DNA of 7,575 nucleotides. It comes from a bacterium (lineage in GTDB: Bacteria > Pseudomonadota > Alphaproteobacteria > Rhizobiales > Xanthobacteraceae). How positions within the stretch are numbered: position 1 is the first letter of the stretch; the number at the start of each line of letters is the position of its first letter. A program made the position numbers and the translations under genes. The stretch covers positions 1-7,575 of the forward strand of contig JAQSDT010000087.1 in assembly GCA_029946075.1 (NCBI GenBank). Direction: 5' to 3'. Of this stretch, positions 1 to 5,934 are shown one piece after another. The notes under the pieces were generated by a model, which was given only the letters and a program-made list of their open reading frames with translations, searched no databases and was not told the origin of the DNA.

Positions 1-127
1 ACGGCGCGTGCTCGCCATAGACGTACCAGTTCAGCATCAGCACCACCTTGTCGGCGGCCGAGGCCGGCAGCACCGACATCGCGGTCCATGCCAAAATCGT
101 CAAAGCTGCAGTCATTATTCTAATCAT
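1..127 (-). CDS. ABC transporter substrate-binding protein, SsuA/NMT1-like (N-terminal part only)
   Basis: This is the start of a periplasmic solute-binding protein that would capture a small substrate for the permease encoded just upstream. The ATG is at 127-125 (minus strand), preceded by a strong GGAGG ribosome site about five bases upstream. Only 42 codons are in the window. They begin with a clear Sec signal peptide: Arg3, a hydrophobic stretch at about residues 4-20, and a likely cut after Ala22-Ser23-Ala24. The mature protein then starts with a short beta strand and an N-W-Y-V-Y-G-E-H-A-P stretch (residues 33-42). This kind of opening (L-N-W followed by a short strand and H-x-P) is typical of the NMT1/THI5-like and SsuA-like families, which bind nitrate, sulfonates, thiamine precursors or related compounds. 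The substrate cannot be told from this fragment. A palindromic repeat fills most of the spacer from the permease. The gene is truncated by the window edge, not visibly broken. Confidence 0.8.
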   Translation of the reverse strand, partial: MIRIMTAALTILAWTAMSVLPASAADKVVLMLNWYVYGEHAP

Positions 128-144
128 TGTTTCCTCCATTTCCC

Positions 145-230
145 CGTCATTGCGAGGAGCGTCAGCGACGAAGCAATCCATTCCTCCACTTTGCGGCGCG
201 ATGGATTGCTTCGCTGCGCTCGCAATGACG
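145..230. repeat. REP-like palindromic element, copy 1
   Basis: An imperfect inverted repeat made of a 37-base left arm (145-181), a 19-base loop (182-200) and a 30-base right arm (201-230). The arm ends pair perfectly (CGTCATTGCGA with TCGCAATGACG, and GAAGCAATCCAT with ATGGATTGCTTC). The left arm carries about seven extra central bases. It matches a second copy at 2594-2679 at 36 of 37 left-arm and 29 of 30 right-arm positions, with the same orientation and loop length but unrelated loop sequence. It takes up 86 of the 128 bases between the permease and the binding-protein gene, so it would be transcribed within the operon as a hairpin. Elements with this core are, as far as I remember, widely scattered in Bradyrhizobium and many other bacteria. 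A role in mRNA stability or attenuation between permease and the more abundant binding protein is inference. Confidence 0.9.
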
Positions 231-255
231 TTCGTTTTGACGTTCGTTCAACAAC

Positions 256-1065
256 CTAGGCAGCAAGAATGATGTCTTCGCGCTGGCTGACATGCCAGGG
301 AATCACGAAGCGTTCGACGCGGTCGACGATCCAGAACAGGACCACGCCGAGCAATGCGAGAATAACGAGGGCCGCGAACATCGTCGGCAAGTCGAAAGTG
401 CCGATCGAGCGCTGCAACACATAGCCGATGCCGGAATTGGAGCCGACGAACTCGCCGACCACGGCGCCGACCACCGCGAGCGTCACCGAGACTTTCAGCC
501 CCGAGAAGATCGCAGGCATCGCATGCGGCAGGTTGACGGCGCGAAACACCTGGAAACGGCTGCCCTGCATGGCGCGCGCAAGATCGACCATGTCAGGATC
601 GACCGACTTGAAGCCCTGCACGGCCGACACCACCACCGGGAAGAACCCGAGCAGGAACGCCGAGATCACCTTTGGAATGATGCCGAAACCGAACCAGACC
701 ACGAACAGCGGCGCGATCGCGATCTTCGGCACCGATTGGGAAAACACCAACAGCGGATAGACATAGCTCTCTACGGTTTTCGATCCCGCGATCAGCATCG
801 CCACGGGAATGCCGAACACCGCCGACAGCAGGAAACCGCAGATGGTGGCGTAAGTGGTCGGCCAGGCCTGCCGCAGCAGCTCCGGCCAGTCGGTCCACAG
901 CACGGCCACGACATCGCCCGGCGACGGGATCTGATAGGCCGGGATCCGGAACACACGGATGGTCAGGTCCCACAGGACCACGATGAAGATCAGGAACAAA
1001 AACGGCCGCAACCATGCTGCATTCAGCACTTTCGACAGCACACCCTCGCGCTTGAACTCCGGCAC
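256..1065 (-). CDS. ABC transporter permease, SsuC/TauC-like
   Basis: A 269-residue inner-membrane permease of the BPD-type importer family, forming the channel for uptake of the compound bound by the neighbouring periplasmic protein. Hydrophobic segments lie at roughly residues 20-38, 74-95, 102-125, 130-150, 190-212 and 232-252, giving about six membrane helices. The cytoplasmic EAA loop that docks on the ATPase is visible at about 160-186, with A-R-A-M-Q-G (163-168) followed by N-L-P (178-180). Length and motif placement are normal for the SsuC/TauC/ThiX group; the substrate is not predictable. The start is a GTG at 1065-1063, chosen because a GGGGAG ribosome site lies five bases upstream (1071-1076) and the N-terminus fits the family. 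The binding-protein gene follows 128 bases downstream on the same strand. The partner ATPase is not in this window. Long open frames on the opposite strand are shadows. Confidence 0.92.
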   Translation of the reverse strand: MPEFKREGVLSKVLNAAWLRPFLFLIFIVVLWDLTIRVFRIPAYQIPSPGDVVAVLWTDWPELLRQAWPTTYATICGFLLSAVFGIPVAMLIAGSKTVESYVYPLLVFSQSVPKIAIAPLFVVWFGFGIIPKVISAFLLGFFPVVVSAVQGFKSVDPDMVDLARAMQGSRFQVFRAVNLPHAMPAIFSGLKVSVTLAVVGAVVGEFVGSNSGIGYVLQRSIGTFDLPTMFAALVILALLGVVLFWIVDRVERFVIPWHVSQREDIILAA

Positions 1066-1098
1066 GTCTGCTCCCCGTTGGGTCGTCTCTTGTGGTAG

Positions 1099-1127
1099 AA
1101 ATTAACCCGTTGGATAAATACTGGCAA
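1099..1127 (-). promoter_or_regulatory. Possible sigma-70-type promoter for the ABC importer operon
   Basis: Reading the minus strand, TTGCCA (1127-1122) is followed by a 17-base spacer and TAATTT (1104-1099), ending about 33 bases before the permease GTG. The -35 box matches the consensus well (five of six); the -10 box matches poorly. Position and spacing are right, but this is a weak pattern call made by eye. The sequence just upstream appears to belong to the repeat-rich region, so the promoter may sit at its edge. Confidence 0.3.
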
Positions 1128-1172
1128 GCGGGTTTTGGTGCGGCAATTTGGGCTTTTTCGGATGAAAACTGC

Positions 1173-1260
1173 CCGACGGGCAAATCAGCTCACCGGCCGT
1201 GCACGGGCTTGTCCAGCCCCTTATGTGAAAATATTCCTCTAGCGCCGTCGGGCAAATCAG
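1173..1260. repeat. Pair of 16-base direct repeats, 72 bases apart
   Basis: CCGACGGGCAAATCAG (1173-1188) and CCGTCGGGCAAATCAG (1245-1260) differ at one position. Both lie in the non-coding region upstream of the permease operon on the same strand. The spacer contains a GGGCTTGTCCAGCCCC stretch able to form a small hairpin. They may be internal parts of the dispersed repeat family or paired binding sites; the sequence alone does not say which. Confidence 0.65.
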
Positions 1261-1502
1261 TGATTTAACTCCGCCTGTCTCACGGCAACCGAGGGGCGTT
1301 TCGCGATCGTCACGAACGTGCGGTGGGATGCGGTGGACGCCGAGTGCGCGCAGGACGAACGCGCGCGCGGCGTACGGCCAAGGCGTGTGGTCCTGACGTC
1401 GCGGTGCTGGCGTCAAGTTCGTGACGAAGCAAGCTTCGCACGGGCGACGGAGGCAAAAGAGCCGTTCTCCGGGGAGAGCTCGCTATAAGCCGTAAAGCCA
1501 TT

Positions 1503-1614
1503 GCGCAGGGAAGGCCGGAATGTATCCGCTGAACCTGTATGCTCGTGTGCGCCACCACCTACCTCCATTGCACACGAGACCGTGGGTGCAGCGTGCACCC
1601 GGTCTTCCCTGCGC
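1503..1614. other. Nested multi-stem structured element
   Basis: Three stems nest in a cloverleaf-like arrangement. The outer stem pairs 1503-1518 (GCGCAGGGAAGGCCGG) with 1599-1614 (CCGGTCTTCCCTGCGC), 15 of 16 positions complementary; the exception is a G-T opposition that would be a G-U wobble or A-C depending on the strand read. An inner stem pairs 1541-1550 with 1570-1579 at nine of ten positions. A third, perfect seven-base-pair hairpin with a three-base loop lies at 1584-1600 and competes with the outer stem by two bases. No ribosome site or reading frame fits. From memory, similar copies in Bradyrhizobium keep the outer stem with different bases, which would imply selection for the fold, but this is not verified. 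Confidence 0.6.
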
Positions 1615-1752
1615 CCTCGTTTCAGAGGGCAGGAAGTTCAAGGGCAAAGCTCGGGCAGATGATGCCGCGAGATCGCGGAGTCATGTTTATCGAATGCGGA
1701 TGCGTTGTTTGACAGGCTTATCCGATGCGCGTGCGCGCAATTGCGCCGCTGT

Positions 1753-1836
1753 CGTAGGATGGGTGGAGCGCAGCGATACCCATCGCGCCACACCCACCGG
1801 CATTGATGGGTATCGCTTCGCTCCACCCATCCTACG
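1753..1836. repeat. 84-base near-perfect palindromic element
   Basis: The 32-base left arm (1753-1784) and 32-base right arm (1805-1836) are complementary at 31 of 32 positions, separated by a 20-base loop (1785-1804). The arms begin CGTAGGATGGGTGGAGCG. It differs in sequence from the other palindrome family in the window. It starts two bases beyond the stop codon of the TetR-type gene, so it would form a very strong hairpin at the 3' end of that transcript. It lacks a following T-run on the minus strand, so it is not a classic intrinsic terminator. It could still protect the mRNA end or stop transcription in another way (inference). Confidence 0.9.
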
Positions 1837-1838
1837 GA

Positions 1839-2585
1839 TCAGACCGGCTGATGCGCCGGTGCGCGCAAACCCGGCTTCGCCACCTTGCCGAAATCGGCGG
1901 TGGATTTTCCGGTCAGCGCGGCCAGCACCAGCGCCACCATGTGGGCGAGGCGCTCGTCCCTCGCCTCCTTCTTCAGCAGATCGCGGCCGAAGATCACGCT
2001 CAGCGTGGCGCTGTTGGAGAGATAGAAGAAGCACAGCGCCGCGATCGAGATGTAGAGTTGCACCGGATCGACCGCGACGCGGAAATCGCCGCTCTCGACG
2101 CCGCGCGTCACCACGGTGCGGATCATCTCGACGAACGGCGAGTGCATCGACTTGACCTTGGTCGAGCGCTTGAGGTGGCGCGCTTTGGCGAGGTTCTCGG
2201 TGTTGAGCAGCGCCAGGAATTCCGGGTTGCGAAGAAAGTAGTTCCAGGTGAATTCGATCAGCCGCTCGATCGCCTTGGGCGGATCGAGGTGTTCGAGATC
2301 GAGTTCGCGTTCCTCGGAACGGATCTTCTCATAGGCGCCTTCGAGCACCGCGAGGTAAAGGTCTTCCTTGTTGCCGACGTGGTAGTACAGCATGCGCTTG
2401 TTGGCGCCGGCATTGGCGGCAATGCGGTCGACCCGCGCGCCGGCAAGGCCATGAGAGGCGAATTCCTGCTTGGCGGCCTCGAGAATGCGAATCCGCATCC
2501 CTTCCGGGTCACGCTGCCACTTCAGAACGCGTTTTGCCTTGGCCAAATCGGGGCGCTCGGTGAGGGTACGGAAGGGATGTAGCAT
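1839..2585 (-). CDS. TetR/AcrR-family transcriptional regulator
   Basis: A 248-residue one-component DNA-binding regulator, usually a repressor released by a small ligand. The N-terminal TetR domain is clear: helix 1 at about residues 30-46 (R-I-L-E-A-A-K-Q-E-F), then the helix-turn-helix at about 50-72, with I-A-A-N-A-G-A-N-K and the L-Y-Y-H-V-G-N-K-E-D-L family signature (66-76). The C-terminal helical half (from about 90) would bind ligand and form the dimer; the ligand is unknown. The start is taken as ATG at 2585-2583, with GGGG five bases upstream. An in-frame ATG at 2630 extends the protein by 15 residues that are just a translation of the palindromic repeat, so I reject it. About 29 residues precede helix 1, longer than usual. 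It lies 100 bases after the VOC gene and may be co-transcribed. It could control that unit, the ABC importer downstream, or itself. Confidence 0.9.
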   Translation of the reverse strand: MLHPFRTLTERPDLAKAKRVLKWQRDPEGMRIRILEAAKQEFASHGLAGARVDRIAANAGANKRMLYYHVGNKEDLYLAVLEGAYEKIRSEERELDLEHLDPPKAIERLIEFTWNYFLRNPEFLALLNTENLAKARHLKRSTKVKSMHSPFVEMIRTVVTRGVESGDFRVAVDPVQLYISIAALCFFYLSNSATLSVIFGRDLLKKEARDERLAHMVALVLAALTGKSTADFGKVAKPGLRAPAHQPV

Positions 2586-2593
2586 GCCGACCC

Positions 2594-2679
2594 CGTCATT
2601 GCGAGGAGCGGCAGCGACGAAGCAATCCATCTATCCGCTATGCCGTTCCATGGATTGCTTCGCTACGCTCGCAATGACG
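2594..2679. repeat. REP-like palindromic element, copy 2
   Basis: Same element and orientation as at 145-230: left arm 2594-2630, 19-base loop 2631-2649, right arm 2650-2679. The arms are nearly identical to copy 1 while the loop is unrelated. It fills 86 of the 100 bases between the VOC stop codon and the TetR start. One end lies six bases after the VOC stop and the other about eight bases before the TetR ATG, touching the GGGG that acts as ribosome site. In a read-through transcript the hairpin would sit directly against the TetR translation start, so it could lower TetR expression (inference). Confidence 0.9.
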
Positions 2680-2685
2680 GCCGCT

Positions 2686-3543
2686 TCAGTCGCCAGCGCC
2701 CGCCTTCCCCGGCGAGGGCTGCACCAGCAGCGTCGGCACGCCGCAGGTGCCGCCCCGCACGGTCATCACCCGCGTTCCGGGCTTGCGACCGGTGCGGACT
2801 TCGGAGACGTCGATGCCGGCCTGCACCAGCCGCGCATGGGTGGCGTCGATGTCGGCGACGCGCCAGCAGATGCCGCTGAGCTTGTCTTGCGAAATATCGG
2901 CCATCTTGCCCGGCCGGTGCGTGACCTCGACGATGAGGTCGCCGCAGCGGAAGAACATCAGCCGGCCCCAGTCGGGATGCGAACGGTCGAGCGCCATGTC
3001 GAGGCCGAGCCGCGCGCCGTAGAGCGCCGCTGATCGTTCGGGGTCCGGCGTCGCCACCACGACATGGTCCATCGCCGTGATCGCACCGGGCGCCGTCCGC
3101 ACCGAAAGAGGACGCGTCTGGTCGCGCTCCAGGAAGAACATGCGCACGCCGCGGGTGGTCTCGGTCGCGGCGCGGGTGCGTTTCCACGACAGCGTCGCGC
3201 CCGAAAGCGCATCGCGGCTTTCGACGTCGGCGACCGGATCGGGCTTCAGCGTCAGCCTATCCAGCCGGCGATGCATCTTGCCGATGTCGCCGGTGCGAAA
3301 GCACAGGCTCGCCAGCCCCTCGCCTTGCGCGTCGAGAATGCTGCGGATCCGGTCGGCGTTGGCGCCCTCGCCGCCCGGCGCCATCAGTTCCAGCGTGGTG
3401 TTGTCGAGCGTGAACAGCACGCGGTCGGCGCCGTCGCCGCTGTTCTGCCAGGCCGGCGCACGCGCCAGCAGCGTCTGGTAGGCCGCACTGGCGGCGTGGA
3501 TATCGCCGGCGAGGACGACGACGTGATCGAGACCTGAAATCAC
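2686..3543 (-). CDS. Two-domain VOC (glyoxalase/dioxygenase-fold) family protein
   Basis: A 285-residue cytoplasmic protein built of two vicinal-oxygen-chelate units. Each opens with the same beta-strand motif: L-D-H-V-V-V (5-10) and M-D-H-V-V-V (158-163). Candidate metal ligands are His7 and Glu52 in the first unit (T-L-E-L-M) and His160 and Glu206 in the second (I-V-E-V-T-H). The second unit is the more canonical, with the S-A-A-L-Y-G-A-R-L-G-L stretch at 171-181. Members include glyoxalases, extradiol dioxygenases, epimerases and resistance proteins; the reaction here is not predictable. The start is GTG at 3543-3541, overlapping the glutamate dehydrogenase stop as GTGA, with GAGGG eight bases upstream inside that gene. 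A longer frame to 3735 exists but overlaps the dehydrogenase and has no family content before the GTG. Translational coupling suggests linked function with the dehydrogenase. Confidence 0.85.
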   Translation of the reverse strand: MISGLDHVVVLAGDIHAASAAYQTLLARAPAWQNSGDGADRVLFTLDNTTLELMAPGGEGANADRIRSILDAQGEGLASLCFRTGDIGKMHRRLDRLTLKPDPVADVESRDALSGATLSWKRTRAATETTRGVRMFFLERDQTRPLSVRTAPGAITAMDHVVVATPDPERSAALYGARLGLDMALDRSHPDWGRLMFFRCGDLIVEVTHRPGKMADISQDKLSGICWRVADIDATHARLVQAGIDVSEVRTGRKPGTRVMTVRGGTCGVPTLLVQPSPGKAGAGD

Positions 3544-4799
3544 GGAAACAGCCCTCGCGTGTTCTTGGCGGCGCGAACCTTTTCGACGCCGATCGCCATC
3601 GCCGCCGTGCGGTGCGAAATCTTGTCGACCCTGGCCCGCTGCACCATGGTGTCGAAGGCGCGGTCGAGGATCGCGTATTCGCGCCGCGTCACTTCCTCTT
3701 CCTCCCAGAACAATTGCTGCAGATCCTGCACCCATTCGAAATAGCTGACCACCACGCCGCCGGAATTACAGAGGATGTCGGGAATCAAAAATACTTCGCC
3801 ATGCCGCTTTTCCAGAACCAGATCGGCGTCCGGCGTGGTCGGACCGTTGGCGCCTTCGGCCAGCACGCGGCATCTGAGGTTCTCGGCGACGCTGGCGTCG
3901 ATCACGCGCTCCATCGCCGCCGGTACCAGCACGTCACAAGCGAGCGTGAGAATCTGGTCGGGATCGAACGCCATTTGGTTGGAGAAGCCGGCGATGCTGC
4001 CATGCGTCGCGGCGTGCTTCATCAGCGCGGGGATATCGAGGCCGGTCGGATCATGCAGCGCGCCGGTGTGATCACTGACGGCGATGATCTTGAGACCATA
4101 TTGATGCAGCTCCAGCGCGGCATAGGAGCCGACATTGCCAAAGCCCTGGATCACGGCGGTCGCGGTGCCGGGATTGATCGAGAGCTCCTTGAGCACGCGC
4201 CGGGCCAGATACGCAACGCCGCGGCCGGTGGCCTCGCGGCGGCCGAGCGTGCCGCCCGAGGAAACCGGTTTGCCGGTGACGATCTCGGTGACCGTACGGC
4301 CCTGGTACATCGAATAGGTGTCCATGAACCAGGCCATCACCTGCTCGTTGGTGCCCATGTCGGGCGCCATCACGTCGGTGTGCGGGCCGACGAAGGGAAT
4401 CATCTCCTGCATGTAGCGGCGCGACAGCGCCTCGAGTTCGCGCCGGGAAATGGTGGAAAGATCGACGCAGACGCCGCCCTTGGCGCCGCCATAGGGCAGC
4501 CCGACGAGGGCGCATTTCCAGCTCATCCAGATCGCCAGCGCCGCGACCTCGCCGATATCGACGGACGGTGCGAATCGCGTGCCGCCCTTGGTGGGTCCGA
4601 GCGTGAGGTGATGCTGCACCCGGTAGCCTTCGAACACCGCGACCGTGCCGTCGTCGCGGTGAATCGGGCAGGAAATCGTGATGGCCCGCTTCGGCATCAG
4701 GATGCGGTCGCGCTCGTCCATCGGGATTTCCAGATGGTTGGCGATGACGCCGAACTGGTTCACCGCCATGTCGAACACCGGACCGGAATAAACGGTCAT
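3540..4799 (-). CDS. gdhA: Glutamate dehydrogenase (Glu/Leu/Phe/Val dehydrogenase family)
   Basis: A 419-residue cytoplasmic enzyme that interconverts glutamate with 2-oxoglutarate and ammonia using NAD(P). The length fits the small hexameric class (RocG/GudB-like). Catalytic and substrate residues align by spacing with Clostridium symbiosum GDH K89, K113, K125, D165 and S380: here Lys71 (P-T-K-G-G-T-R-F), Lys95 (W-K-C-A), Lys107 (G-G-A-K-G-G), Asp147 (A-P-D-M-G-T) and Ser352 (V-V-V-S-Y-F-E). Lys71 and Ser352 hold the side-chain carboxylate, which favours glutamate over leucine or phenylalanine. The nucleotide-binding loop is G-F-G-N-V-G-S (219-225), with Asp243 after the next strand; NAD versus NADP is not decided. 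The ATG at 4799-4797 has GGGAGG six bases upstream (4806-4811). It is first in its unit and overlaps the VOC gene by four bases. The gene symbol is generic. Confidence 0.93.
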   Translation of the reverse strand: MTVYSGPVFDMAVNQFGVIANHLEIPMDERDRILMPKRAITISCPIHRDDGTVAVFEGYRVQHHLTLGPTKGGTRFAPSVDIGEVAALAIWMSWKCALVGLPYGGAKGGVCVDLSTISRRELEALSRRYMQEMIPFVGPHTDVMAPDMGTNEQVMAWFMDTYSMYQGRTVTEIVTGKPVSSGGTLGRREATGRGVAYLARRVLKELSINPGTATAVIQGFGNVGSYAALELHQYGLKIIAVSDHTGALHDPTGLDIPALMKHAATHGSIAGFSNQMAFDPDQILTLACDVLVPAAMERVIDASVAENLRCRVLAEGANGPTTPDADLVLEKRHGEVFLIPDILCNSGGVVVSYFEWVQDLQQLFWEEEEVTRREYAILDRAFDTMVQRARVDKISHRTAAMAIGVEKVRAAKNTRGLFP

Positions 4800-5020
4800 C
4801 GTCGTCCTCCCTTTTGTCGCCGCGCCTGGAAACCCGGGCAGCCATTGGCCGTTATCCAGCCGATACCCGAAGCGATCGGGGCGGCCGTAGTCCTTCTATA
4901 CCCCCATCTCAAGCGGCAAAGACGGCACGGTTGCGAATAATTTCAGCGAATGCAGTCGATAACCGGTGCTAATGTATCAGCGCCGGGCCGGGATCACCCT
5001 CAGCTCATGACGGAAAACGA
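4800..5020. promoter_or_regulatory. Divergent intergenic region between gdhA-like and sugar kinase operons
   Basis: This 221-base spacer must carry the start signals for the leftward glutamate dehydrogenase unit and the rightward kinase operon, since both first genes point away from it. The GGGAGG at 4806-4811 is the dehydrogenase ribosome site. The rightward gene has only a weak GGA before its ATG. I found no convincing -35/-10 pair in either direction: TTGCGA at 4931-4936 lacks a well-spaced partner. A short CCGAT/ATCGG inverted pair occurs near 4860-4880, too small to call an operator. Confidence 0.45.
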
Positions 5021-5914
5021 ATGCAGGCCCTCTTTATCGGACACACCTATATCGACCTCACCTTCATTACCGACCACATGCCGACCGGCGACGAAAAACA
5101 TGTGGCCTCCGCCTATGCGGTTTCGTTCGGCGGCAATGCGGTCACGGCCGCCTTCTGCTGCGCCAAGCTCGGCATCGTACCGGATCTGATCGCGACCATG
5201 GCCAATGACTGGCTTGGTCGCATGTTCATGGACATGAGCGCGAAGTACGGAATCTCGATCCATCCGCGCAAGGTCAGCGCCTCTTCGCTGTCCTTCATCA
5301 TGCCGAAAGACGGCAAGCGCGCCATCGTCCGCTGCCGCGACGACGAACACATCCATCCCTTCCCGATCCTCAATCTCAGGGGTTGCCGCGCGCTGCACAT
5401 CGACGGCCACCAGCCGGACGCAGCGATCCATTATGCCAGACTGTGCCGCGAGGCCGGCATCCTGACCTCGCTCGACGGCGGCGGCCTGCGCAGCAACACG
5501 CACGAACTGCTCGAATACGTCGACGTCGCCATCGTCGCCGAACGACTCTGCGAGCAGATGGACAAGACGCCGGAAGCGATGCTGGATTATCTCAAGAGCC
5601 GGGGTTGCCGGGTCGGCGGCGTCACCATGGGCGAACAGGGCCTGCTCTGGTACGACGAAACCGGCGCGGTGCGCCGCCTGCCCGCGCTGACGATCCCGCG
5701 CGAGCGCGTGATCGACACCAACGGCGCTGGCGACGTGTTCCACGGCGCCTACGTCTATTCCTATCTCGCCAATCCCTCCAGGAGCTGGAAGGACCATTTC
5801 GAATTCGCGCGCGCCGCCTCGACCTTCAAGATCCAGCGCCTCGGCAACGAGGCCGGTCTGCCGACGCTGACCGATATCGAAGTCGTCAAGATGGCGTTCG
5901 CGGCGACCTCGTGA
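5021..5914 (+). CDS. PfkB-family carbohydrate kinase
   Basis: A 297-residue cytoplasmic kinase that would transfer phosphate from ATP to a sugar or sugar derivative. The ribokinase-fold marks are present: a first strand with G-H-T-Y-I-D (7-12, Asp12 contacting substrate), S-F-G-G-N-A (35-40), L-D-G-G-G (151-155), and the C-terminal signature D-T-N-G-A-G-D (232-238) with Asp238 as catalytic base, followed by V-F-H-G-A. The Asn234 replaces the more common Thr. The G-D-V-F-H-G-A and L-D-G-G stretches and the late E-A-G-L-P resemble the YihV-like/KDG-kinase-like side of the family more than ribokinase; that is inference, and the substrate is unknown. ATG at 5021 has a weak GGA about six bases upstream; an ATG at 5007 is out of frame. 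It leads the operon, 20 bases before a second PfkB kinase. Confidence 0.88.
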   Translation: MQALFIGHTYIDLTFITDHMPTGDEKHVASAYAVSFGGNAVTAAFCCAKLGIVPDLIATMANDWLGRMFMDMSAKYGISIHPRKVSASSLSFIMPKDGKRAIVRCRDDEHIHPFPILNLRGCRALHIDGHQPDAAIHYARLCREAGILTSLDGGGLRSNTHELLEYVDVAIVAERLCEQMDKTPEAMLDYLKSRGCRVGGVTMGEQGLLWYDETGAVRRLPALTIPRERVIDTNGAGDVFHGAYVYSYLANPSRSWKDHFEFARAASTFKIQRLGNEAGLPTLTDIEVVKMAFAATS

Positions 5915-5934
5915 GCGGATAAATCGGAGCGGGA

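Larger units (their letters stand above)
1128..1752. repeat. Composite non-coding repeat region of Bradyrhizobium type
   Basis: This long gene-free stretch shows no reading frame with believable protein content. Frames on both strands give arginine-, proline- and histidine-rich low-complexity translations with no start site or family resemblance. It holds a 16-base direct repeat (1173-1188 and 1245-1260), a nested multi-stem fold (1503-1614), a perfect six-base-pair hairpin GCCCTC/GAGGGC with a six-base loop (1613-1630), and a perfect CCGCGA/TCGCGG inverted pair (1665-1678). The text, including the stretch of phrases around 1285-1330 and 1480-1520, matches my memory of a sequence family found many times between genes in Bradyrhizobium. 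A genome-wide search would settle its borders and copy number. It could be a decayed mobile element or a structured RNA-encoding repeat; nothing here decides between them. Confidence 0.5.

Noticed and set aside
145..230. CRISPR repeat or attachment site
   Set aside because: Only two distant copies, no regular spacers, no cas or integrase gene; the arms form a single palindromic element.
48..272. 74-codon plus-strand frame at the left edge
   Set aside because: It runs through the palindromic repeat and opposite the binding-protein signal peptide, which has a strong ribosome site on the minus strand.
292..1098. 268-codon plus-strand frame opposite the permease
   Set aside because: Extremely His/Arg/Glu/Asp-rich, the usual complement of a membrane-protein gene.
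1102..1598. Overlapping minus-strand frames in the gene-free region
   Set aside because: Unordered Arg/Pro-rich translations lying in repeat sequence with strong stem structure; no start signal or family.
1613..1630. GCCCTC/GAGGGC hairpin as an intrinsic terminator
   Set aside because: No T-run on either side in either direction and no gene ending next to it; kept only as part of the repeat region.
1520..2155. 211-codon plus-strand frame
   Set aside because: It crosses the nested-stem repeat, the palindrome and the end of the TetR gene; Arg/Pro/Ser-rich with no domain.
1803..2582. 259-codon plus-strand frame opposite the TetR gene
   Set aside because: Antisense to a textbook TetR domain; starts inside the palindrome.
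3612..4940. 442-codon open frame on the plus strand opposite glutamate dehydrogenase
   Set aside because: It is antisense to a clear enzyme gene, rich in His, Arg, Gly and Ala with no domain. Long shadow frames are expected in high-GC coding DNA.
4931..4962. Promoter for the kinase operon based on TTGCGA
   Set aside because: The best -10-like stretch is about 20 bases away and matches poorly.
5000..5797. 265-codon minus-strand frame opposite the first PfkB kinase
   Set aside because: Shadow of a gene with intact family motifs; no ribosome site or recognisable family.
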